From Microbacterium sp. AB (GTDB taxonomy: Bacteria; Actinomycetota; Actinomycetes; Actinomycetales; Microbacteriaceae), in NCBI RefSeq assembly GCF_032878875.1, contig NZ_CP118157.1:434001-498000 (forward strand): a stretch of DNA of 64,000 nt. The letters are read 5' to 3'. A program made the translations under genes and the position numbers. Positions 42,506 to 50,845 of this stretch are shown in pieces. Below the pieces are notes generated by a model. That model saw nothing but the letters and a program-made list of their open reading frames with translations, was not told where the DNA came from and ran no database searches. How positions within the stretch are numbered: position 1 is the first letter of the stretch; every line of letters starts with the position of its first letter.

Positions 42506-43012
42506 TCAGCGCACGTAGCGCACCTCGGTGAGCGTCTCACCGAGGAACGGCTCGTCGCGGCGGGCGCCGTCGAGGCGGAAGCGGCGCTTCTCGTAGAAGT
42601 CGCGCGCGCCGGGGTAGCGCTCGGCCAGCCACAGGTAGAGCGGCTCGTCCTCGTCGACGACCGCGTCAAAGAGGATCCGGCCGACGCCCTTGCGGTGCCA
42701 CGAGTCGAGCAGGTACACGAAGTAGAGCTCGCGCTCGGCGGGGGCGTCGCTGTCCCGTGCGGGGCCGGAGCCGGCGAAGCCGATGATCTCGCCGTCGACG
42801 AGCGCGGCCGCGAGACGGTACTCGGGCCCCTGCGCCTGGTAATGCGTCCAGAGCTCGGCGAGGCGGCGGGGCGAGACGTTCTCGAGCGTGGCCGCGCTGA
42901 TCAGCTGGTCGTACGTCTCGTGCCACACCCGGGCGTGCACGCGGCCGAGTGCCTCGGCGTCGACGTCGCGGACAGGGCGAACGAGCACGTCGGCGTGCGT
43001 TTCGGAGGCCAT
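42506..43012 (-). CDS. GNAT family N-acetyltransferase
   Basis: 168 residues. The central segment [25 protein letters not shown] carries the acetyl-CoA-binding motif A (RKGVGR), and FYEKRRF the motif B end, as in the small RimI-like GNATs. The [28 protein letters not shown]-terminus is common in actinobacterial members. The acceptor is unknown. Probably the first gene of a leftward unit with cofE and the lactonase gene. Confidence 0.82.
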   Translation of the reverse strand: MASETHADVLVRPVRDVDAEALGRVHARVWHETYDQLISAATLENVSPRRLAELWTHYQAQGPEYRLAAALVDGEIIGFAGSGPARDSDAPAERELYFVYLLDSWHRKGVGRILFDAVVDEDEPLYLWLAERYPGARDFYEKRRFRLDGARRDEPFLGETLTEVRYVR

Positions 43013-43120
43013 GGCGCCAGGGTACGCGGCGCGGGAGGGGGGAGGAAATCGGACGACCGGCGGAAGGGCGCCCGATTGTCGGATGGCGACAAGGATCTGC
43101 GCAGAGGATGTGCTCCGCTC

Positions 43121-43126
43121 TAGCGT
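43121..43126 (+). promoter_or_regulatory. -10 hexamer for a leaderless thioesterase-like mRNA
   Basis: TAGCGT fits the TANNNT pattern and ends 8 nt before GTG 43135. The spacing favours that GTG over the nearby in-frame GTG at 43129. No convincing -35. Confidence 0.4.
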
Positions 43127-43134
43127 CGGTGCTC

Positions 43135-43692
43135 GTGAACGTGCTCTGGCGAACCCTTCTCGTGACGCTGCGCGCCAAGCTGCGCGTGCGCGGCGGCGGC
43201 CATCGTCCTCTCACCGAGGTCCACCGCATCCGGCTGCGCGTGCTCCCGACCGACATCGACATGCTGCGACACCTCAACAACGGGCGGTATCTGTCGCTGT
43301 TCGACCTCGGGCGCTGGGACATGCTCGAGCGGACGGGCCTCACGGGCGTGCTCCGTGCGCGCCGGTGGTATCCGGTCGTCTCCAGCGAGACGATCACCTT
43401 CCGCAAGTCGCTGGGCCTCTGGCAGCGGTTCGACCTCGAGACGCGCTGGATCGGACGGGACGACCGGGCGCTCTACATGGAGCACAGAGCCGTCGTGGGC
43501 GGCGAGGTCTACGCGCGCGCCATCATCCGGGCGCGCCTCCTCGGCCCCGGCGGCCCCGTGGCGCACGACGACCTGTTCGCCGCGGTCGAGGTGCCGGAGG
43601 GCCTGCCCGAGGTCGCCGCCTGGATCCACGACTGGGCGGACGCCTCCGCCCTCCCGTCGACGAGACGCCCCGCGCCCAGCGTCTGGGACTGA
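43135..43692 (+). CDS. acyl-CoA thioesterase-like hot-dog protein
   Basis: 185 residues from GTG 43135. TDIDMLRHLNNGRYLSLFDLGRWDM is the 4-hydroxybenzoyl-CoA-thioesterase-like signature with the D-x-x-x-H-x-N-N-x-x-Y helix, and VSSETITFRKSLGLWQRFDLETRW the central sheet. It should hydrolyse a medium- or aryl-acyl-CoA. The N-terminal 20 residues (LWRTLLVTLRAKL) are amphipathic and hydrophobic, hinting at membrane association. It is convergent with the metQ-like gene. Confidence 0.78.
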   Translation: MNVLWRTLLVTLRAKLRVRGGGHRPLTEVHRIRLRVLPTDIDMLRHLNNGRYLSLFDLGRWDMLERTGLTGVLRARRWYPVVSSETITFRKSLGLWQRFDLETRWIGRDDRALYMEHRAVVGGEVYARAIIRARLLGPGGPVAHDDLFAAVEVPEGLPEVAAWIHDWADASALPSTRRPAPSVWD

Positions 43693-43710
43693 GCACGGGA
43701 GCGCGCCGGC

Positions 43711-44523
43711 TCAGAACGCGACCGTGATGGTGCCGTTCGACTCGATCACGTCGCGGACCTCGTCGCTCGTGAACGCCGCCTTCAGCGCCTCGGTGGCGTC
43801 CGAGTCCTCGTCCTCCTCGCGCACGACGAGGTCGAGCGCGAACCGGTCGTCGAGCTCCGTGATCAGGCCGTCGTCCTGCGGGGTGAGACCGAGCGCCGCG
43901 ATGTGAGACGGCCACTGGAACACGAGATCGGCCTCGTCGTACGCCGTGTTCAGCTGGGTGATCGCCACCTGCAGGAACTCGAGGTCCTTCGGGTTCTCGG
44001 CGATGTCGTCGGGAGTCGCCGTGAACGGGTCGATCGCCGGGTCGATGGCGATGATCCCTTCGTCGGCGAGCAGCTTGAGAGCGCGCCCCGTGTTCGAGGG
44101 GTCGTCCGGGATCGCCACGGTGGCGCCGTCGGGGAGGTCGTCGATGTCGGTGAGCGTCTTCGAGTAGAACGCGATGACGAAGTTGTAGACGGGCTGCACG
44201 CCGACGAGCGTTCCGTCGTTCGCCTCGTTGAATGACTCCATGTACGGCACGTGCTGCGAGAAGTTCGCGTAGACGTCGCCGTCGTTCAGGATCGTGTTCG
44301 CCGTCACGTAGTCCGAGATCTCGACGAGCTCGATCTCGTAGTCGCCGTCGATCGCCTCGGCGGCGGCCTCCACGACGTCGGTCATGGGCGAGGTGACGGC
44401 CGCCACCTGGAGCGTCATCGGCTCCGCGGAGGCGTCGTCGTCCGTGCCGGACGACGCGCAGCCGCTCAGCAGCAGCGCGGTTCCCGCGGTGGCGGCGAGT
44501 GCGCCGCGTCGGATCGATCTCAT
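43711..44523 (-). CDS. metQ: MetQ/NlpA-type substrate-binding lipoprotein
   Basis: 270 residues. The signal ends in LLLSGC with Cys22. The mature protein has QVAAVTSPMTDVVEAAA, YANFSQHVPYMESFN and VAIPDDPSNTGRALKLLADEGII, the fingerprint of NlpA/MetQ methionine-binding proteins. It is the last gene of a leftward metNIQ-type operon. D- or L-methionine, its sulfoxide or a methylated sulfur compound is expected as ligand. The ATG (44521-44523) is preceded by AGAAGGAACACC. Confidence 0.88.
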   Translation of the reverse strand: MRSIRRGALAATAGTALLLSGCASSGTDDDASAEPMTLQVAAVTSPMTDVVEAAAEAIDGDYEIELVEISDYVTANTILNDGDVYANFSQHVPYMESFNEANDGTLVGVQPVYNFVIAFYSKTLTDIDDLPDGATVAIPDDPSNTGRALKLLADEGIIAIDPAIDPFTATPDDIAENPKDLEFLQVAITQLNTAYDEADLVFQWPSHIAALGLTPQDDGLITELDDRFALDLVVREEDEDSDATEALKAAFTSDEVRDVIESNGTITVAF

Positions 44524-44575
44524 GGTGTTCCTTCTCTCTGGAGCTGAAGCGGTCCGCCGGGGTGGCGTTGGTGCG

Positions 44576-45247
44576 TCACCGGTGATCCAGACGCGACGAC
44601 ACACGGTGCCCGATCGCCTGGATGAGGAGGACGCACGCGACGATCACGAGGATCGTCACGTACATGAGCGTGTCGTCGTACTCCTGGTAGCCGTAGCGCA
44701 TGGCGAAGTCGCCGATGCCGCCCCCGCCGACGACGCCGAGGACGGTGGAGTAGGAGATCAGGCTGATCGCCGCCGACGTGAGGGCGTACACGAGACCGGA
44801 ACGCGCCTCGGGGAGCAGCACCCGGAACACCGTCTGCGGCAGCGTCGCCCCCATGGCCACCGCGATCCGGGAGATGCCGGGCGGGACCTCGAGGAGGATC
44901 TGCTCGACGAGGCGCGCGTAGATGGCGACCGCCACGAAGCACAGGGGGAGGCTCGCGGCCTGCGTGCCGAACGTCGTGCCGAACACGAGACGCGTGAAGG
45001 GGATGAGGAACACCACGAGGAGCAGGAACGGGAACGAGCGGACGACGTTGATGTAGAGGTTCGCGGCCGTCCAGACCGGGCGATGCTCGGCGACGCCCCC
45101 GCGGCGGGTGAGGAAGACGGTCATGCCGAGCGGGAGCCCGAGCAGCACCGCGGCGCCCAGCGAGACGAGCAGCATGTATCCGGTCTCGGAGAGCGCCTCG
45201 ACGAGGTCCTCCCCGTGCTCGGCGAGCAGGTCGGACAGCCCGCTCAC
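44576..45247 (-). CDS. metI: MetI-type ABC transporter permease
   Basis: 223 residues from GTG 45245-45247, overlapping the ATPase stop by 4 bp. Five hydrophobic helices, the NVVRSFPFLLLVVFLIPFTR segment and the EAA loop (ISRIAVAMGATLPQ...LLPEA) fit MetI. The IGDFAMRYGYQEY end is typical. It forms the homodimeric channel of the methionine-type importer. Confidence 0.88.
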   Translation of the reverse strand: MSGLSDLLAEHGEDLVEALSETGYMLLVSLGAAVLLGLPLGMTVFLTRRGGVAEHRPVWTAANLYINVVRSFPFLLLVVFLIPFTRLVFGTTFGTQAASLPLCFVAVAIYARLVEQILLEVPPGISRIAVAMGATLPQTVFRVLLPEARSGLVYALTSAAISLISYSTVLGVVGGGGIGDFAMRYGYQEYDDTLMYVTILVIVACVLLIQAIGHRVSSRLDHR

Positions 45248-46020
45248 CCCATCAGCTCCTGACGGACCTGCTCGTAGTAGGTCGGCAGGCTCCGGTAGTC
45301 GCTCTTCGCGACCTCGAACAGCTCGCGCAGCGTCCCTCGTTCGAGGAAGGCCGCGCGGTCGCAGATCGCCTTGACCACGTCGAGGTCGTGCGTGATCACG
45401 ACGACCGTCGTGCCCAGCCGGTCGCGTGCGTTGACGAGCACGCGGAGCACCTCCGACGTCGTGGTGGTGTCGAGGGATGAGGTCGGCTCGTCGCAGAGCA
45501 GCAGCGCGGGCCGCGTGACGAGGGCGCGTGCGAGGCCGACGCGCTGCTGCTCGCCGCCGCTCAGCTGGGCGGGAAAGTGGTCCGCCCGATGGGAGAGGCC
45601 GACGAACTCGAGGATCTCGTCGACCCTGTGCCGCTCCTCCGCCCGCGACGTCGGAGCGTCGCGCCGCCGTGCGAGCTGCAGCGGCAGCGCGACGTTCTGG
45701 CGCACGGTGCGATTGCTCAGGAGGTCGACGCTCTGGAAGACGACGCCGATGCCGCGCCGCAGCTCGCGCAGCGCGCGGCGCCCGAGCGCGGGGACCGGCA
45801 GGTCCCGCACCGCGACGGAGCCGGAGTCGGGCTTCTCGAGCCCCGCCAGCAGCCGCAGCAGCGTGGACTTGCCGGCACCGCTCTCGCCGATGACGCCGAA
45901 GACCTCGCCGGCGCCCACCTCGAGGGTGATGCCGTCGAGGGCGGGAGGCTCGTCCGGGTGCTCGGCGTAGCGTTTGGTGACCTCGACGAGCCTCACGACC
46001 GCCGTATCGGTTGCCGTCAC
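45244..46020 (-). CDS. metN: MetN-type ABC transporter ATPase without the C-terminal ligand-sensing domain
   Basis: 258 residues from GTG 46018-46020. Walker A GESGAGKST, Q-loop FQSVDLL, signature LSGGEQQRV, Walker B LLLCDEP and the H-loop THDLD are intact. MetN of enterobacteria carries a C-terminal NIL/C2 domain of about 90 residues that mediates trans-inhibition by methionine. Here the protein ends about 20 residues after the SDYRSLPTYYE tail, so that regulatory domain is absent. Uptake may therefore not be feedback-inhibited by substrate. Confidence 0.87.
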   Translation of the reverse strand: MTATDTAVVRLVEVTKRYAEHPDEPPALDGITLEVGAGEVFGVIGESGAGKSTLLRLLAGLEKPDSGSVAVRDLPVPALGRRALRELRRGIGVVFQSVDLLSNRTVRQNVALPLQLARRRDAPTSRAEERHRVDEILEFVGLSHRADHFPAQLSGGEQQRVGLARALVTRPALLLCDEPTSSLDTTTTSEVLRVLVNARDRLGTTVVVITHDLDVVKAICDRAAFLERGTLRELFEVAKSDYRSLPTYYEQVRQELMG

Positions 46021-46067
46021 GAGTCGTGCCGTTCCCTTCCGCTGATCGGATTTCCTGACCGAGGTCC

Positions 46068-46077
46068 AACTATAGTT
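46068..46077. promoter_or_regulatory. symmetric AACTATAGTT -10 element shared by metNIQ and ohr-like genes
   Basis: The 10-bp perfect palindrome contains TATAGT on both strands. Rightward, TATAGT (46071-46076) ends 6 nt before GTG 46083, so the Ohr-like mRNA is probably leaderless. Leftward the same bases can serve metN with a leader of about 40 nt. The two promoters would overlap and compete. Confidence 0.55.
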
Positions 46078-46082
46078 CGAGT

Positions 46083-46499
46083 GTGGGTGCTCGGTATCGG
46101 ACAGAGGCGGCGAATCACGACGGCGTCGAGGGATGGAGCAGGGTCGGGGACGGGCTCGGGGTGCGGGTGGCCTCGCCGCTCGCGGGCGGAGCCGATCCCG
46201 AGGCGACCAACCCCGAGCAGCTGCTCGCGCTCGCGTGGGCGACCTGCCTGAACGCGACCGCGCAGACGGTCGTGGCAGGCCGGCGCCGCACCTCCGTCCG
46301 GGTGACCGTGGAGCTGCACGACGCCGTGCCGGGCCCGGGGTACGAGTTCCACGTCGACGCGTACCTCTCGGCGGAGGGGTCGACCCCTGCCGAGACCGAG
46401 CGGCTGCTGGGCGCGGTGGACGCCCGATGCCCCGTCTCGAAGCTGCTGCACGGCGCGGCGACGGCGCGCGTGCACGGCGAGCCGTACGCGGTCTCGTGA
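46083..46499 (+). CDS. Ohr/OsmC-family organic hydroperoxide reductase-like protein
   Basis: 138 residues from GTG 46083. Cys55 in AWATCLNAT and Cys116 in DARCPVSKLL are the Ohr catalytic pair, and the NPEQLLALAW helix is the family hallmark. It reduces organic hydroperoxides with lipoamide or similar thiols. It diverges from the metNIQ-type operon through an unusual shared -10 palindrome. Confidence 0.85.
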   Translation: MGARYRTEAANHDGVEGWSRVGDGLGVRVASPLAGGADPEATNPEQLLALAWATCLNATAQTVVAGRRRTSVRVTVELHDAVPGPGYEFHVDAYLSAEGSTPAETERLLGAVDARCPVSKLLHGAATARVHGEPYAVS

Positions 46500-46571
46500 G
46501 ACGCGCACGACTCAGGAGACCCACAACATCCATGCCCGGCTCCGGCACGATCCCGCTCGTAGGCTGAGGTC

Positions 46572-49500
46572 ATGGCCGACGAAGCAGCCCGGGCGGGTAC
46601 AGACGAGCTGGTCGAACGCGCGATCACGCTCACGAGGCGCTGGGTCGGCGAGGCCGCGACCGTCGAGGTGGATCCTGCGGCACGGCGTCTGGCCGGCGTC
46701 CTGCAGGATCCGAAGGGGCTGCCGTTCACGATCGGATTCGTCGACGGCGTGATGCGCCCCGAGAGCCTCTCGGCCTCGGCCGTCCGGTTCGCCCGCATCG
46801 CTCCGCTCGCGCCGGCCTTCCTCCCCTGGTATCTGCGCGGCGCCGTCCGTGCGGGCGGCGCGGTCGCTCCCGTCGCCCCGTTCGCGGTCGTCCCCGCGGC
46901 GCGCAGGGTGCTGCGGAGCATGGTCGGCCACCTCATCGTCGACGCGCGGCCCGACAGGCTCGAGTCCTCTCTCGCCGCGCTGCGCGAGAAGGGCGCCCGC
47001 CTCAACCTCAATCTGCTCGGGGAGGCGGTGCTGGGGGAGAAGGAGGCGCACCGGCGCCTCGAGGGCATCCACGACCTCGTGCGCCGGCCCGACGTCGACT
47101 ACGTGTCGGTGAAGGTCTCGGCCGTCGCGAGCCGCCTGTCGATGTGGGCCTTCGACGAGACGGTCGAGGAGGTCGCCGGGCGCCTCCTGCCGCTGTACCT
47201 CTCCGCGGCGGGCAACGGCACGTTCCTCAACCTCGACATGGAGGAGTACCGCGACCTCGACCTGACGGTCGCCGTCTTCCAGCGCGTCCTCGACGACCCA
47301 CGGCTCCACGGGTACGAGGCGGGCATCGTGCTGCAGGCGTATCTGCCCGACGCGCTGCCCGCCCTCGACCGGCTCACGGAGTGGGCGACGGAGCGCGTGG
47401 ACGGCGAGGGCGCGCGCATCAAGGTGCGGCTCGTGAAGGGCGCGAACCTCGCGATGGAGCACGTCGACGCCGCCGTGCACGGATGGTCGCCGGCGACCTA
47501 CGACACCAAGCTCGACACGGACGCGAACTACCTCCGCTGCCTGCACGCCGCGTTCGACCCGGATCGCGCCCGTGCCGTGGCCGTGGGCGTCGCCGGGCAC
47601 AACCTCTTCGACATCGCCTACGCCTGGCTGCTGGCCGGAGACCGGGGCGTGCGCGACGCGGTGGAGTTCGAGATGCTGCTCGGGATGGCGGAGGGGCAGG
47701 TGCAGGCCGTCTCCCGCGACGTCGGCCGGGTGCTGCTGTACGTGCCGGTCGTCCACCCCGACGAGTTCGACGTCGCCGTCAGCTATCTCGTCCGGCGCCT
47801 GGAGGAGAACGCGTCGAGCGACAACTTCCTCTCCGCGGCGTTCTCGCTGCACGAGGACGAGTCGCTGTTCGCCCGTGAGGAGAACCGCTTCACGGGGTCG
47901 GTGCGGCGGGCGCAGGACGCGTCGCTCGCGATCGGTCCGAGGCGTGCGCAGGAGCGCGTCGCGCCGGAGGACGCGGACGACCTGGACGGCGACCCCGAGG
48001 AAGCGGACGACGTCGACCCTGAGGAACGCGGAGGAAGCGGCGCGGGGGAGCCCGACGCCCCGGAGCAGCTGACGCAGGCCGTGCTCGGGATCGCGCGGCA
48101 CGCGGACGGTCGCGTCGACACCGCGGCCCTCGGGGAGACGCAGCCCGAGGCGGCGGGCTCCGACGAGGACTGGGTGGAGACCGCGGTCTTCTCGCCGCGC
48201 GAGAGCGCGATCGCCGTCGGAGCGCCCGGCTTCCGCAACGCCGCCGACACCGACCCCGCCCTCCCCGCGAACCGGTCCTGGGCGCGGGAGATCCTCGCCC
48301 GCATCCCGGGTTCGACGGCGGGCGTCGCCACCATCGAGGCCGCCCGCATCGACGCCGCCGCGGACCTCGACGCCGTCGTCGAGCGCGTCCGGGCCGCGGG
48401 CGCCGCCTGGGGGGCGCGGCCGGCGATCGAGCGCGCCGCCGTCCTCCGCCGCGCGGCGAGCGCCCTCGAAGCGCGCCGCGCGGCGCTCATCGAGGTCGCG
48501 GGGTCGGAGACGGGCAAGGTGTTCGCCGAGGCCGACACCGAGGTGAGCGAGGCCGTGGACTTCGCGAACTACTACGCGGCGAACGCGGGCGAGCTCGACC
48601 ACGTGGCCGGCGCGGTGTTCGTGCCGTCCGCCGTGACCGTCGTCGCCCCGCCGTGGAACTTCCCCGTCGCCATCCCCGCGGGCGGGGTGCTGGCCGCGCT
48701 CGCCGCGGGCTCGGGCGTCGTGTTCAAGCCGGCGCCGCAGGCGCGGCGCAGCGCCGCGGTCGTCGCCGAGACGCTGTGGAGCGCCGGCGTGCCCCGAGAC
48801 CTCCTCGCGCTCGTCGACCTCGAGGAGGACGCGCTCGGGAGGCACCTCGTCGCGCACCGGGACGTCGACCGCGTCATCCTCACGGGCGGCTGGGACACCG
48901 CACGGCTGTTCCGCTCCTGGCGGCCCGACCTCCCCCTCCTCGCGGAGACGAGCGGGAAGAACTCCCTCATCGTGACCCCGTCGGCCGACCTCGACCTGGC
49001 AGCCGCCGACCTCGTGCGCAGCGCCTTCGGGCACGCGGGGCAGAAGTGCTCCGCCGCCTCGCTCGTCATCCTCGTCGGATCCGTCGGCCGGTCCAAGCGG
49101 TTCGCCCGCCAGGTCGTCGACGCGACGAAGTCGCTGCGCGTCGGGCCCGCTCACGATCCGCTCTCCGAGGTCGGGCCGCTCATCGGGCCGCCCAGCGGCA
49201 AGCTGGAATGGGCGCTCAACGAGCTCGGCGAAGGCGAGTCCTGGCTCGTGAAGCCCCGGCCGCTGGCGGGCGCGGAGGAGGACGGGCGGTACTGGACGCC
49301 GGGGATCCGCATCGGAGTCCGCCCCGGTTCGCGCTTCCACCGCGAGGAGTTCTTCGGCCCCGTGCTCGGCATCATGCACGCCGCGACGCTCGAGCAGGCG
49401 ATCGAGCTGCAGAACGCGGTCGACTACGGGCTCACGGCGGGGCTGCACACCCAGGACCCCGCAGAGCTCGAGCAGTGGCTCGCGTCGGTCGAGGCCGGGA

Positions 49501-50351
49501 ACCTCTACGTGAACCGCGGCATCACGGGGGCCGTCGTGCAGCGTCAGCCGTTCGGCGGCTGGAAGCGCTCGTCCGTCGGGCCGGGTGCCAAGGCGGGCGG
49601 CCCGAACTACCTCGTCGGCCTCGGGTCGTGGCGCGCGACGAGCGGCGGTCCGGCCTCGCACTCCCTGCACCTCCGCGGCCTCGACACGCGCATCACGACG
49701 CTCATCGAGGCGGCGCAGCCCTCGCTGACCTATGACGAGTTCGAATGGCTGAGGCGCGCGGCGCTCTCGGACGCGATCGCGTGGGATCGCGAGTTCGGCA
49801 AGGTGAAGGACGTGTCGGGGCTGGGCGTGGAGCGCAACCTCTTCCGCTACCGCGCCGCCTCCGTGGCCGTGCGTGCCACGGGCGACGCCACCTGGCAGGC
49901 GGTGCTGCGCGTCGTGCTCGCCGGGGTGCGCGCGGCCGACTGGTTCTCGCTCAGCGTGCCGACCGGCATCCCCGCGTCGGTGCGCAGGGCGCTCGGCGAT
50001 CTCGACGTGCCGGTGTTCGTCGAGAGCGACGGGGAGTGGATCGAACGGATGGCGGGACGGGCCGGAGAGCCCGACGCCGATGCCGGCGACGTCCCGACCT
50101 CCGAGCAGATCCTGGGCATCCAGCACGAGCGCCCGGACCGCGTGCGTCTCGTCGGCCCGGCCGACGCGGTGGCCGTGCTGCATCGTGCGCTCGCGGACGG
50201 CGTCTCGGGCGACCCCGACATCGCGGTCTACGCGGGCGAGGTGACGGCCGCGGGGAGGCTCGAGCTGCTGCCGTTCCTGCGCGAGCAGGCGATCTCGATC
50301 ACGGCGCACCGCTTCGGCAACCCCGACGACACGTTCGCCGAGGTCATCTGA
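46572..50351 (+). CDS. putA: bifunctional proline dehydrogenase / L-glutamate gamma-semialdehyde dehydrogenase
   Basis: 1259 residues. The N-terminal part (about 20-450) is a proline dehydrogenase barrel with LNLDMEEY near 219 and RIKVRLVKGAN near 282. The aldehyde-dehydrogenase part has PPWNFPVAIP, Glu792 (LAETSGK) and catalytic Cys826 (GQKCSA). Between them, about residues 456-540 form an acidic, low-complexity insert (AERV, DADDLDGDPEEADDVD-like). The N-terminal RHH DNA-binding domain of the enterobacterial PutA is lacking. Function: proline to P5C with FAD, then glutamate with NAD+, with channelling. It stands alone; a P5C route from ornithine (60268) would meet here. Confidence 0.93.
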   Translation: MADEAARAGTDELVERAITLTRRWVGEAATVEVDPAARRLAGVLQDPKGLPFTIGFVDGVMRPESLSASAVRFARIAPLAPAFLPWYLRGAVRAGGAVAPVAPFAVVPAARRVLRSMVGHLIVDARPDRLESSLAALREKGARLNLNLLGEAVLGEKEAHRRLEGIHDLVRRPDVDYVSVKVSAVASRLSMWAFDETVEEVAGRLLPLYLSAAGNGTFLNLDMEEYRDLDLTVAVFQRVLDDPRLHGYEAGIVLQAYLPDALPALDRLTEWATERVDGEGARIKVRLVKGANLAMEHVDAAVHGWSPATYDTKLDTDANYLRCLHAAFDPDRARAVAVGVAGHNLFDIAYAWLLAGDRGVRDAVEFEMLLGMAEGQVQAVSRDVGRVLLYVPVVHPDEFDVAVSYLVRRLEENASSDNFLSAAFSLHEDESLFAREENRFTGSVRRAQDASLAIGPRRAQERVAPEDADDLDGDPEEADDVDPEERGGSGAGEPDAPEQLTQAVLGIARHADGRVDTAALGETQPEAAGSDEDWVETAVFSPRESAIAVGAPGFRNAADTDPALPANRSWAREILARIPGSTAGVATIEAARIDAAADLDAVVERVRAAGAAWGARPAIERAAVLRRAASALEARRAALIEVAGSETGKVFAEADTEVSEAVDFANYYAANAGELDHVAGAVFVPSAVTVVAPPWNFPVAIPAGGVLAALAAGSGVVFKPAPQARRSAAVVAETLWSAGVPRDLLALVDLEEDALGRHLVAHRDVDRVILTGGWDTARLFRSWRPDLPLLAETSGKNSLIVTPSADLDLAAADLVRSAFGHAGQKCSAASLVILVGSVGRSKRFARQVVDATKSLRVGPAHDPLSEVGPLIGPPSGKLEWALNELGEGESWLVKPRPLAGAEEDGRYWTPGIRIGVRPGSRFHREEFFGPVLGIMHAATLEQAIELQNAVDYGLTAGLHTQDPAELEQWLASVEAGNLYVNRGITGAVVQRQPFGGWKRSSVGPGAKAGGPNYLVGLGSWRATSGGPASHSLHLRGLDTRITTLIEAAQPSLTYDEFEWLRRAALSDAIAWDREFGKVKDVSGLGVERNLFRYRAASVAVRATGDATWQAVLRVVLAGVRAADWFSLSVPTGIPASVRRALGDLDVPVFVESDGEWIERMAGRAGEPDADAGDVPTSEQILGIQHERPDRVRLVGPADAVAVLHRALADGVSGDPDIAVYAGEVTAAGRLELLPFLREQAISITAHRFGNPDDTFAEVI

Positions 50352-50478
50352 CGACGACGCCGCGTGCACAGCGCGCCGGATGACTCCTCGTCGTCCACAG
50401 ATCGCTCTCGGCGCGCCTTCCTGCCCCGGCAGGCGTGACAACATCGAGACCGGACGGCACACTGGAGGGGTGATCGAG

Positions 50479-50820
50479 ATGAACGAGCCGCAGGTCTGGA
50501 CGCTCATCGGGGTCTTCGCGGCGTCGATGGCCGCGATGATCACGCTCGTGCTGTCGACGATCCGCGCGACGCTCGGCACGGTTCGTGCGGAGATCGGCAC
50601 GGTCCGTGCGGAGATCGGCACGGTCCGTGCGGAGATCGGCGAGGTCCGGGCAGACATGCGCGGCGAGATGATCCAGCTGCGAGCCGAGGTGAAAGCCGAG
50701 GTGAAGGAGCAGGTGAAGGAGCAGGTGAGAGCCGAGATCGCGCCTCTGCGCCGTGACCTCGACGCGCTCTACCGGCACATCTTCGGCGCCCCTCCCGAGC
50801 ACGGGCCCGCCGCCTCCTGA
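50479..50820 (+). CDS. small membrane-anchored coiled-coil protein with heptad repeats
   Basis: 113 residues from ATG 50479 (GGAGGGG about 9 nt upstream; an in-frame GTG at 50470 overlaps it). Residues 6-30 form one hydrophobic helix (LIGVFAASMAAMITLVL). The rest is charged helix with RAEIGTV repeated three to four times at 7-residue spacing, then EVKAEVKEQVKEQVRAEI. It is not a known family to me. The exact repetition shows recent expansion. Membrane tethering with a rod-like cytoplasmic or outside domain is likely. Confidence 0.6.
   Translation: MNEPQVWTLIGVFAASMAAMITLVLSTIRATLGTVRAEIGTVRAEIGTVRAEIGEVRADMRGEMIQLRAEVKAEVKEQVKEQVRAEIAPLRRDLDALYRHIFGAPPEHGPAAS
50578..50640 (+). repeat. three near-identical 21-nt tandem repeats in the coiled-coil gene
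   Basis: Units at 50578-50598, 50599-50619 and 50620-50640 read ACGG(T/C)TCGTGCGGAG-like, ending in ATCGGC; they differ at one base. A fourth, degraded unit follows at 50641-50661. Each encodes TVRAEIG, a heptad of a coiled coil. The number of units should vary by slipped replication. Confidence 0.9.
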
Positions 50821-50845
50821 CGCCGTCCCGTCAGCGTACGGCGTC
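50819..50845. terminator. bidirectional hairpin between convergent genes
   Basis: GACGCCGT (50819-50826) and ACGGCGTC (50838-50845) form a perfect 8-bp stem around an 11-nt loop that holds the GntR stop codon. It separates the coiled-coil gene from the convergent GntR gene. No T-run is present. Confidence 0.5.

Noticed and set aside
46512..50657. A 1381-codon open frame on the minus strand opposite PutA
   Set aside because: It is antisense to a clear PutA coding region, in a GC-rich genome where antisense frames stay open because of third-codon-position bias; the translation is Arg/Glu/Asp-rich low-complexity with no domain.
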